Assembly (NCBI RefSeq): GCF_004027225.2
Contig: NC_044278.2
Span: forward strand, 101,300,743 to 101,364,742
DNA from: Strigops habroptila
Lineage: Eukaryota > Chordata > Aves > Psittaciformes > Psittacidae
Reading direction: 5' to 3'
Length of the DNA stretch: 64,000 bases
This document shows positions 35,682-47,200 of this stretch, in pieces (within the stretch, counting starts at the first letter, position 1; every line of letters starts with the position of its first letter). Under the pieces are notes generated by a model. That model was not told where the DNA came from. It was given only the letters and a program-made list of their open reading frames with translations, and did no database searches. The position numbers and the translations under genes were made by a program.

Positions 35682-35709
35682 CCCAAAAAACCCCAAACCC
35701 CAAAACCCC
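35682..35709 (-). repeat. G-quadruplex-type tract (minus strand)
   Basis: C runs of 3, 4, 4 and 4 bases with A-only spacers of 6, 3 and 4. The minus strand reads like GGGGTTTTGGGGTTTGGGG, similar to ciliate telomere repeats, and satisfies the quadruplex pattern. Confidence 0.7.
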
Positions 35710-38700
35710 ACAATTGAATTGCTTCTTAGCAGAAAGGCAGAGTAGTTTGTCAGCCTTTACAGTGGTGCACACAGATCTAGAACCCTTTTATGATCCCTGT
35801 CTACTTTGTTGCTAAATTACTAGATCACTTGCGTTTATAAAAATATATCTCTATAGATGTATATATTATCTGGGAAGCTTTTGCAATAACATTTGTCTTG
35901 CTAGAAGTCCTACAGAATGAAAAGTACTGGATTTTTCAAATTTAATACTGTTGTATCTTTTGGGTCCAGAGGCTCCTGTTTTGCCTGGTTTTGTGCACTT
36001 GTTTAGCTTCTTATCAATGCCACTAACTTCTTATCAATGCTAGCCTGGTACAGTAATGATGCTGAAGAACTTACAGTTCTTTCCACGTCACTGATTATTT
36101 TAGTGTAGGCCTCTAGTCCCCTTATACTTAGAGAAAACATGAAGATACTGTTTTAAATAAATGCTCTACAAACATAATGGACAATTAAAAATCAGAAACT
36201 AGTTAAGAAAAGCTTTTGAACTGTTAGGGTCCTCCAAACATGGACAGCACTAGTGAAAAAGAGGCTGTTCCTTCAATAATGTTCTAAAACTTGAAATGCA
36301 TTTCAATGAAATCATCACACAAGAGAATTAATTTTGGAGATACTTCTTAAATGTTCTGGGTTTATTTTGCAGCATGAATGCTATGTGTCCACCAGATACC
36401 AATTTTAAAATACTTTTTTATGAATGCTACAGAATTATAAAAACTGAGGGCTTTGATACATCTGACTTTATTTTTTATATATTCGAAGAACAATTTTCTT
36501 AAGCATATTAGGTTTTCCTGTTGGTGAGAATGGATTCTAACTGTACATGAAGTCAAAATTTTACTGAACACAGTTCCATAGAAGCCAAAGCAGGACAAGA
36601 GTAAACCATAAACCAAGTATCAATTACAGTGCTTATGATGTCTATAATATGATATTGAGAGCCGTGAGTGTATTTTTCTTCTGAATCTTTCAGCAGAACT
36701 ATTATTGTTCCTAGTAGAACCTCCTGTTTGTGGACAAAATTGGGGTTTCCTCAAAGAGAGTCCTGTATCTGAAGAGTGAGAAGGTAAGGTATTTGAGGTT
36801 ATATTATTTTAGCAAGGAGTTAAAAGCAATTTCAATGACTTGTAACGCACACAAATATACAAAAATACTTGATTTATCATGCATCGAGAAGTCTCAAATT
36901 GTTTATATCAGTTTCTGTTTGTTGTTTTTTTCCTTTTTATCTCATGGGTGGAATTTCTGAAAGTATTCAGCTCTGCTTTCTAAATGTGTTTTCCATGAAG
37001 TCAATGAGCTGACCTGAGTGGGAATAAAGGTTGGTTTATCTTTAGTGAGACAAAGTTAAGTCATCACTAAGTGATTTTGAAATCTCATCCTTGAAGCACT
37101 AGGTCTTTGACATTCAGTGGGATGAGAATCTCAGAACAGACTGACTACTGGGGACTCCCAAGCTACAGTTCAGGTAAATAACTTCTTTGGAGGAGGAACT
37201 TAAAGGTTTCTTCTTTTGAAAATTATGATAATTAAGTAGCAAAGGGTGCAATTTAAACTATAAATATTTTTCACTTAACATTTACATTTAAAATAGATAT
37301 GCCTACATTTGTGAGAGATTTTGTTAGTTACAGTTCAAGCATTATATAGTTATCTAACATTTCAGCAGTCCTGTTTCTAAAGAGGACTTTTTTACTGGCA
37401 CAGAACATGAATCTCTAGTTCTATTCCCAGACACATTTTTATCTTGTTTTCCAACATGTAGCTGTGAGTGTGTAGCTAGTTCAGCTACTGCAATTTCCAT
37501 TTTGCAAAGACAGAGATGTCTTTTGGTAATGCATGCATAATTTAGAAGTAACAGCTTCTATATTGGAGTGTTAGGGGCTCTGTTCTGATCATGGGATTAA
37601 CTTGGTTTGTTCCCTGCTCCAGCTGGTCCCCGCTTTCTCTAGGGAAGGGGTAGCTCAGTTAGTGTTGTGACAGCTCAATGTGGTTTGTAACCTTGAGCCC
37701 TATAGTCACCTGGAACCGGTGCTGCTCTGCTTTATTTCTGCTCTCGGAAAGCACAGTGGTGCAGTGGGTACTGCTGCTTCAGTAGTGGAAGCAGGAAACT
37801 TGGAGAAGAACAGGGTGTGCAATGGGAACACGAACCATTACGGCCATCTCCAGTAATCTGTCCTAGTTTATTACCCAGATTCCTCTTTGACTCTGTTTTT
37901 GGGGAAAAGGGGAGGAAAAGGTGGAAAATAGTTCTGTAACTGGTTCAAAAAGAGCAAGAAATTTTTCCTGTTTAAAAATCAAAAAGTTTTTGTCTGCATG
38001 ATAGAGTTCCAAAGAGAAAACATTAAAGCTTTGGGGATTTTTTTTTTTAATTATTTTATTTGTTTAAAGACTTACCTAATTTCAATTATAGGCTTTTTTT
38101 TTCTTTTTAATAGGATTTTGAGATCAAGAATAAAAATTGAGAGTATTTTAAGAGAACAGATTACAAAAAATCAGAGATACATGTATTCTGTTTAAAAAAG
38201 ATATTTAACTTCAATGAACCATTAACATCAGTGAGGTGATACGAGGTTTCTATTTTCAGTTCTATAGACATTGCAGACTGTGAGTGGAACAGGTGCGTCT
38301 GAAGTAGATTATCTGGTTTAAGAAAATAAGCAACTATTCCTGCCAAGCAACTGGTTAAACAAAATTATTAAGATACAAGTATTTTCATAGTAGCTCTCTA
38401 ATTAATTTAAGTAATTAATGGAAGAAATATCACATGCTTGTAGTAAGTTGCATGTTTCTTCAGAGGTGATAAAAAATACAGTATTTTTTCTTGCCCTTGA
38501 CAATTCAGTAATCCTGTAATTCTTGTCACGGGTATACTAAACAACTGGGGGTGAATTTCTGCACCTCTTCAATTTGTAAAGTCACAAAATCTGAGCAACA
38601 GTCACTAAAACTTCTTGATAATTGAAAGAAATCACATAGCAGACAGCACATTCAGTCTTAAAGAAGTGATGTATTGTAAGAGGCAGTCTGTATCACTGTA

Positions 38701-39900
38701 GGTAAGGATGTGCCATTAGCACTGCAAAGTAGAAGCATGGTATCTGGGCAATATATAAGCTGTGCACATACCTCTTTTTGTGCCAAACACATTGATATAT
38801 TAGTATTATGGAATGTACTTGTTCCATTCCTCTTGGCACACAATTAGCTTCCTCTCCTTTGTCTCAGAGAGACATATCTTACCTTGTTCTTGGGACTTGT
38901 GATCCAAGAGATTCCCGAGAGAAGGCTTGTTGGCTGTGAGAACTGATATATAGCTTTCCTTAGGGCTTAACAGTGATAGCAGGACTGGATACCACCCAAC
39001 AACTACGCCAGTTTTGGTTCCCACCATCATGACATTCTTTTGGGAGCAGGCCTGGAAATTTGTTGTCCTGATCATCAACATCCAGCTTCAACACTCTCCT
39101 CTTGGATCCCACCATTTTAATGTTGTCATATTGAGCTGTTTGGTTACATTTTTGAAGGGGTAAACTCTTCTGCCTTATCTGCAGTAAGAATACGGGAGTT
39201 TCAGGGTCTTCCAAGAGAGGATCTCATTCCTGACATGCTCACCAAGAAAAGGCGATAAAGCCTACGTAGTGCCTTGAAGATTAACTTTTTTATTCTACTG
39301 TGGATGGGTAATTGTGTATGTTATGGAATACCATCTAGAGGATACAAATACTATACTTGGTATCAAATGAGGACTCTGATCAGTACATCAGAGATGGATA
39401 ATCAGTGACCTGAATTTCATTTTATGCAGCACTGGGAATACAGCAATCCTTTAGAGGCCTGGCTTTGGTTCGTATTCTTAATGAAGCACATACAGTTCAC
39501 TTTTGATAAGCAAGTTATTATTGTAGACATTTTACTTTATCCAAAGATTTCTGGGAGCTGGAGTCTTATTTTCGAGGGAGACAGAGATGGGGAGACAAAA
39601 CCATGCATATATGCATTTATCTTGAGTCTGGTTTGGAAGCTACTGTAAAACAAGTCGTAAGTAGGGAGGAAAATGCATTCTTGTTTTACCAGGTGATTCT
39701 GGTGTCTCAACTCAGTTGTCTTGGAGATACCATTCATAGTGTCCTAATGGGAGCACACTGGTTAAAACATAATTTTTTAGCTCTTTTCTCCTTTAGGGAC
39801 TACTTGGGGAAGTAACTGAAATTTGTTCCTTTAGAAGCAAAAAGGTTGGTTTTTTTTAACAGTGTAGCCTGAATTTGCAGATGCTGTTTGAAACAACCAA

Positions 39901-40056
39901 ATAAAGTATAGATAGTTTTATATATATTTATATATAGAGATATAAATATATATTTTTATATATATTTATAGGGTTTTTATCTATAGTTATAGACTATATA
40001 TATCTAGATATATAGAGAACTATCTATATATAGCTAGATATAGAATAGTGCTGCCA
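39901..40056. repeat. AT-rich low-complexity block (TATA/CTAG-type)
   Basis: About 155 bases made almost only of TATATA, TATTTATA, CTATATA and TAGATA units. The region is self-complementary in many registers and has no other recognisable content. Confidence 0.85.
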
Positions 40057-43000
40057 CCACTATAGATAGTGGTAGAAGTACAATTGTGCAGCTGAACTAA
40101 AGGGATTTTGCTGGATAACTACTTGCCTTTTACTGTCATTGGCAAGTCAGAGACAATTTCCAAAGCTGTAGTCTGGCTGAGGAGGAGTAATTGCTTTTAT
40201 GTGTATGTTCGAAGCCAAAACACACACTTTGTTTTTACCAGTGTTTTTACTAAGATTCAAAATCATCACAGCATTGTTGCTGGGGGGAAAAAAAAAAGTT
40301 ATTTTTAAAATAAAAAGTATTATGAAAAGAACAGTGACACCTGAGTGGCACACAGAAAACTCATCAGCTGAGCTCCTGACAGAATCTGGCAGAAATTCAA
40401 AGTCTGGTTTGTCTCTAGTAATTCCATTAACATTTCAAAGGTGGATGATGTTCTGGGAGTTTCACAGAAGGGATTATTTTTTAAGTGAAGAATTAGTGCT
40501 TTAAAGCCTTGCCTGTGCTAGGAATATTGCTGCTATCTCACAATAGGTAAAAGGATTGTATCTGAGACACTAAGTTCTCTATCAGCCGTTTTGCTACTTT
40601 ATCTGTACTAGCATAATTAAAGTATCAGCCATCTTTCGCCACAGTGTGAATAGAGCTGTATCAGTATAAAACTGGATACGTTAGTAGCTTATTTCTGCGT
40701 ATAGAAGGAAACAACCTAGGGCTGGCCCAAATCCAGAAATTTTTAATTGTATTGCAGTTGCTATGCTTGTATAAACTGTTTGTATTGGAGACTTTATACC
40801 AGAAGAAAGTGACTTCATTCTAGTTTATTTGCCCTTATCCATAGAGCCCCATAAAAAGTTACACCATTTCAGTTTCATAGGTTCACTTTGTGAGCAAACT
40901 TGCCCTTTACACGGACTTATCTCCATCTGTGCTACATGATAGAAACAATGGGTGTTTTGACAATAAAAATGCATCTTCCTTTCTAATATAAGCCTAATCT
41001 ATTCAGTTAATACTAGAACAAGTACAGTTCATACTGTGAACGGTTAGAATATGTCCATCTGGCTGCATGCATCAGAGCCTATAGAGCAGATGTCCCTAAC
41101 CTGAATCCCAGTTTAACTCTCTGTTATTCAGCAAGGAACACAATGTTTTACATGCTCCGATCACACTTTCAACTGTTGTTTTATGTATCAGTGAATTGCC
41201 TTGCTTTTCTGCTGTATAAATGAATCTCGTCCATTATGTGTTACCTGACAATGAATTAAGAAAGTTGAAGTCAGAATATCAGAACTTGGATTGCTTGCAA
41301 ATCAAGATGATTTGCATGTGCTTATTTTGTAAAGATAATGTTGAGCAGATTCAGATGATTCCTGTTTTAAAGCTACAGGTTAGGAAGAGGTCTTGATCCC
41401 ACTTTAAAAGGAGGGGAGTGGATCCTGATGGGGAAAAGACTGAAAATCAGTATAGCCCTTCTGCTCTAAGGCTGGGAGCAGTAAAGAAAGGACCTAGTCA
41501 GAGACTAACGAGCAGGAACAGAAAGAGCCAAAAGCCCAGGGGACCTTTGACCATTCAGAGAACATTCACTAGCTTTAATTAGCTGTTCTCTGTCCTATGC
41601 TCGTTGTGTGTTTGTTCCACCCTCTCTCTCTGTCCATTCTGCCTCTTCTGCTTTAATACTGCTTACTTCATTTGCTTCCCCCCACCCAATCTGCCCTCCT
41701 TACTCTGTATTTCCTTCCATTTCCTGGAAATGGAAGCAAAAGCCACCTCCAAAATAGAACTAGTGTTACATTTGCTACAATCACGATGTTTGTGCTGTGT
41801 GTGAACTTTTCCCCCATGCTGTCTTATCTGTTTAGACTGCTGGGTTTTATATGAGCGGGGACCTTTTACTGCTCCGTGTTTATGCGCTGTCCAGCAGAAT
41901 GGAACTTCAGTTTTCATTAGTCCTTAGAAGACCTTAAATATGATTAAGAATAATATTCCCTTATCCTGTTTTTTTATAAGAAGTTATTTCTCAACAAATG
42001 ACTACCCTTAATGAGATCAGGTAGATGAGATGTAACAGGATAAGAGGAACTTTACTTTTGTTGTTTTTCAATAGGTGAACTAGTGATTTAAAAGTATAAT
42101 GTTATAACTGTGGTTATATTACCGTCCAGAATAATATGATAAACACTTCAGGATTAATTTTATATTGACTGTTTGCATTGCACTTGCAGTGGTTTGTAAA
42201 ATGTTGGTTTGTTTCCCATGTTTTATATCTTTTAAATTTGCTTTCTAGAAACCATTTTGTTAGGTGTGGGTTGCTTGTCAGAAATCCATTCGAAGCTTGA
42301 GTGCAAGGCAAGCAGGGTACTAATGATGGATATGAATGGATATCTTCAGGATAACAATGGATGCAGCATCTTCAAAAGCAGTGTCATTCTGGTAAGAATT
42401 TGCATGCAATTTATTAAACAGTACGTCATAGTTCTCAGTAAAATGTGTTTATATATCTCTTCAAAGATTTGTCTGATTGTTCAATGAAGATTTCTTCTAA
42501 AATATGAAAAGTAGGAGGATGACTCTGCATCGTGCACTATTTTAAATTCTGAAACAGTGTACAACTTTAGCTTACTTAGCAGTGACTTTTTGCATATAAA
42601 AATGGTTAAGTATCTTTAGAAAAGTAAGTTATTTTAGAGAAGTAGTTAGTGGCCATTTATGGCTCACTGTTCATGAGCCTGTTTCTTTGAATATTTAGAA
42701 TTTAATATTTTGAATTGTCATTTAAAACAAACAGCTTTCTTTTGCACTCGGAGTATGTTATAACTAGCCTCTGGTGGCATATTTCACCATTACACATGTA
42801 ACTGTTCTAACAGGCATTGCATCCAACTTTGCAGGAGATATGAAACACTTCTGTAATTATTGACAAATTAATCATAGCTGGAAACTTTTAATCCTTATAT
42901 AGGTTGAAAAAAAAGTATAACAGCAGAATGCTAAGTCACTACACTGGTACTGCTTTGCTAGAAGCTTCACACTTTAAATAATGTACACAATTAGAAAACG

Positions 43001-46000
43001 CAAGTAGAAACACCAGTGGAAGTTTTACAGTAACTACAGTATAATAGAAGTGGTTCTTTTTAGTTTAGTCTTTGAAATAGCTTAGGCCAACAATTCCTTA
43101 AGCAAAAATTCTTGTTTTCATCAAAACCAATTATGTTCTTATCCATGTATATACTGACTTCTTGAAATTCACAAAGAATTTGTGCTTTTGTTTTTCTTTC
43201 TACTCCTGGAATTGTACTGGTGGTTAGTCCTGCAGTGGAACTGTTCCGGTAACAGCTGGCAGTTCTTAAAGCTTCTTCTTAAGGGTATTTTTGAGTATAC
43301 ACTACTTAGTAAAGAGCAGCACAGAGACTGAGCGTTTCTCTGATGAACTAGTTTCATAGCTGAGGTAGCTGTTCCCAGCAGTGAAATTAGAATTTTGACA
43401 CACCTCAAGAACTCTTAATTTTTCATGCCATGCTGAAAGCTGTGGTGGCTCAGGAGCTGATTCACAAGCAGATTAGGCATTAATCAGATGGACTACATTG
43501 GTCAGAGGGGTGGTAGTTAATGTATGAGAGCAATAACTGCATTTGGCACACTGCTTGCCTCTCAGGAGGCCTTAGCCCTGTGGAGAGGCAACGATAAGGA
43601 GCTCAGACACATCATTGTGCTAACACAGATACCTCCTATAGGCACCTGATGAGAGCAGCAGAACTGTGGGGTATCCGGGGGGGGAGCAGTGCCAGCCTAG
43701 CTGACAGAATCCAGTTGCACTGTACTCAGTTGCACAATACAGACATGCACCATAACTTAACAGGTATTTAAGGCAGCAGTAATTGAACCAGAGTATCCTC
43801 CTCACTAAGATACTGGGAGAGGAAAGTACAGAGCGTGCCTGGTAGATAACTCCAGAGGTCTGCGGCCAGATTCCAAAGGCCTGATATAAGTGTACAAGTT
43901 AGACCTGAAAAGATTAATGTAAGCAGTCTCCTCATTTGAAATTAGATTTGTATGGAAGTGACTAATAGTGACTTCTATTTAATATCTGTTTCTGCAACAC
44001 TCAGCTTTTCATTTTTACTTTCTAGGTGGGTGGGAGGTAAAATCTGGCCCTCAAAGTGCTGTGCACTCATTTCAGTGCCAAAACGCAAAACACAAATCAG
44101 CAACTGTAATGTAAGGGCATAGTAGGTTCCTCTAGCTGCACTGGAGAAGTATGCATGCTAGGTATATGAAGGTAAGCTTAGATATCTGCTTAGATATGTT
44201 TATAAGTAGCTTTTTTAAACTGCTATGATTCTGTAGGCTATTGTAGTAACTTGGGATGAGGAAGTTAGGCTGTTCACAACATTTTTTGCCAGGCTAATCT
44301 TTCATTCTGGCTCATTGCATGGCAAGTGTTTGGGTCTTTGATCTGTTTATATGTTAAACCAACTTTTAGGGAGGAAAAACAGGAAGGGGTGAGCTCTTAC
44401 ATTTTAAAACCCCTCAAATTCAGAAGGACAATATCAATCAAGAAAAACCTAGTTTGCAATTTCCATGATGTAAAGGCATCTTATCTGCAATTGTAGTAGT
44501 TATAAAAATCAAGGCTGGAGTGTCTTTCTCTGTTGATCTTTTCTAAGGTGACTGTACTGACTGGTATTGTTTCAAATAAAAACAGTTAAAACAAGTGATT
44601 GACTTATGAAAGGGTTGACTGACATTTAGTGTTTAATTCCTCTTTCGCTGAATCATTTTTGTGATATTAACTTTATTTCTGACACTTTAGTAGGTGGAAG
44701 CCTGAAGGGGGAAATGTTGTAGTTCTTTCACAATTCATTAGTTTGTGGATGTTTCTGTTATGTTGTTTCCACACCAAATGACTCATATGTTAAATGAACA
44801 CGCCAGCTTAAAGGCATGCCCTCAATAGTGCAGCCCACGGTGAAACTTGATGCCATGGCATATAAAAATGTGGAAGATGCTCATACCCATTTGAATCCTC
44901 AGTAAGTTTGATGCACATTGGCCACATGTGCTATCAATTAGTGTACTCAGGGTACTTTCTTTCAAAAAGCTGCGTTTTGCCATGGCTGATTGCTCTTTCT
45001 CACACTGCTGTTCTAATGAGTTTGTAGGCTACGTCTGTCTGGTGAGCACAAGTTGGAACTGAGAAATATTGATTTATTTATTTAATAATGTGGCATAGTT
45101 TCAATGTATTCTTTTCTGGACTATTTGATGAGAGACTATAGAAGTAATCTGTTTTGCATTGCCACCTGTGTATTTAATGATTTAGACAGATTCAAATGCT
45201 TTTATTTGGGAAGTTGATAGCACAGATCTAATGGCCTACATATTGTGAAAACACTAATTAGAGTGAACTAGTTGGCCTCTGGTTATCTTACCTCTCCTTG
45301 AATTTTGACTTTCTTACCAATTTAGTTTTTCCTCGTTTAATAAAAATGTGAAAGACAAAACAGATTTACCTATTGACAGCATCACACACATTATCAGTTA
45401 CATTAAAGAAGCTTCATACTAGAACACTGCAAGAAGCAGGTCAAAAACTGGCCCGGGGTTCCAGTCCTACATTTCTTGAGTGTCTGCAATATGGAGACAG
45501 ATGTGTACTCACAGCCTGCATTGACTTGTATACTGAAAATATGTATATAGCTCCGTAATTTCTGTTCTGTGGATGACAGACCTGTGGTTTTGATAGGAGT
45601 AAGATGGATTGCTGTGACAGAGTAGATAAAACATACCATGAGTCAGGTACTTTGGCTTTTAAATAACGGTCCTGTTCTGCCATGCATAATATGTAGCAGA
45701 GTAGTTTATGCCAAAGTGAACAGATACATTTGTATTAAAGAGTGCTCTTCCCATAAATTTTTCAGTTAACACTACTGATGGCTGTACACTGGGTGCAAGG
45801 TTTTCTGTCTGTGTCCCTGTTCATTTTCAGGAGGTTCTTGATGCTCATGAGTTCTGCTTCCACTGATGTGGAGCTTGTCTGTCCATCCCTTCTCTGCTTT
45901 GGGCTGCAAGACTGTAATGAAGGCTATGTGCAACTATTAACAAAATTGATCACAATTTCCACAGGAACCACTGGAAGGCAATAAAGTAGCCACTTCAATC

Positions 46001-46599
46001 CTGTTTCTAGCACCTCAGACCAAGTCATCTAGGGTCACTTAAGGATGCCTCACTGAAAGAGTACAAAAGGTATAAAGATAAGACCATGCTACTGTTTCAG
46101 CTGCAAGTGGTGTTGAAGTATAGGCAAGGAGAGGAAGGAAGTAGCACAGTGAAAATACATCAGAAATTGTGGCTCTGGCCAGGCCGATGTGTTGGAGAGA
46201 ATGGGGTGTATATGCCAAGGGCAATATATCTGCCTTCCTGTACATTTGTGCCTTTAATAACCCCAAGAAGCAGCAGCAAGCCAGAAATGGGGCACACTGG
46301 TATATTCCACCTCTACAGGGGTAAGAGCTGCCTCACCAGCCTGTTGTTCCTGTGTGTTTTCTGTTCTGAGCCTTTGGCTTGTCAGGATCCCTCCTTCATT
46401 TGCCGGCAGAGATCCTGGAATGTCACAGTGTATGCTGCAGCACGTACAGTTTGAGTCCTGCTCTCACTTGCCCACCTGTTCCTCTCCTGTACTGTGTGAT
46501 GGAGATGCACAGCTCCGAGAGTAAGTCCAGGGGCTGGGCTTTAAGGATCTAATCGGGGTTTCTATGAGCACAGATAGGTGTGATGTCAGGCGCTGAAGG
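40057..46599. other. Non-coding stretch left of the second CpG island
   Basis: No protein exon or mobile element is recognised. One segment with good splice sites on the + strand (42249-42391) is listed separately. Confidence 0.45.
42249..42391 (+). other. Candidate + strand exon (splice sites only)
   Basis: A pyrimidine-rich acceptor (CTTTTAAATTTGCTTTCTAG) ends at 42248 and a strong donor (CTG|GTAAGAA) follows 42391, bounding 143 bases. One frame stays open through it, but the peptide resembles nothing I know. It lies between the USPL1 CpG island and the second island, where untranslated exons of a long HMGB1-side transcript could occur. Chance pairing of splice-like sites is common, so the call is weak. 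Confidence 0.2.
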
Positions 46600-47200
46600 T
46601 ACTGACCTGTTCCCGTTCCTGTCGGGTCCTTCCGTCCCTTTCTCCTGGGGCGGTGGTTTCACCCGTGGCTCCGCACACGAGTACGCTCAGGTGGCTTCAG
46701 GTTCTTCGCTGTGACATCAGCACTCGAGCCGAGCGTTGCCTGGGGCCCGCCGGCAGCGCGACCGCGAAGCGGGCTCTGCGTCAGGGTGAGCGGCGCGTGG
46801 CCGCGGGGCCTCGGCCCAGCTGCAGCGCGGCGGCCCCCGCGGCACTGGGACCCGGGCGGCTCCTCCCCGCCCGCAGCGGGGGGCGAGGGGGCGCGGCGGC
46901 GCGCGGACCTTTTCCCGCCGCCGCAGCCGCTGCGCGCTCCCCATTGGCTGCCCGCGGGGGGCTCCGCGGGGTGCGCCCCTCCGAGCGGGCCCGGTCCGCC
47001 CCGCGGCAGCGGCCCCGCGCCGGGCTGCTGCGTGCTGGGGCACCGCCCGCTCCCGCCGCTTGGCCGCCGCCTGCGCGGCGCGGCTTAGCTCCGCGCACCT
47101 GGAGCTGCCCCTGCCCTACGTGCGGACCGTGCTTCCAGGAGCCGGCGTGTGCCTGGCATGCCCGAGTGCCGCTGTTGTATTTCTGCATGCTGTAGCGCGT
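46600..47200. promoter_or_regulatory. Second CpG island, no gene assigned
   Basis: About 600 bases of very GC-rich, CpG-dense sequence in an AT-rich setting. It has an inverted CCAAT box (CCATTGG at 46941-46947), GC-box-like sequences around 46985-47005, and a good + strand donor, TCAGG|GTGAGC, after 46785. These are marks of a promoter. Long open frames on both strands come from base composition and show no protein family. No coding exon is recognisable in the 17 kb to its right. It may start an alternative HMGB1 transcript or a long non-coding RNA. Confidence 0.6.

Larger units (their letters stand above)
31703..39900. other. Non-coding stretch with C-rich and low-complexity tracts
   Basis: No coding exon is recognised. 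It contains quadruplex-type tracts on the minus strand at 32209-32246 and 35682-35709. Open frames on the minus strand at 38806-39214 are of unknown origin (see findings). Confidence 0.45.
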
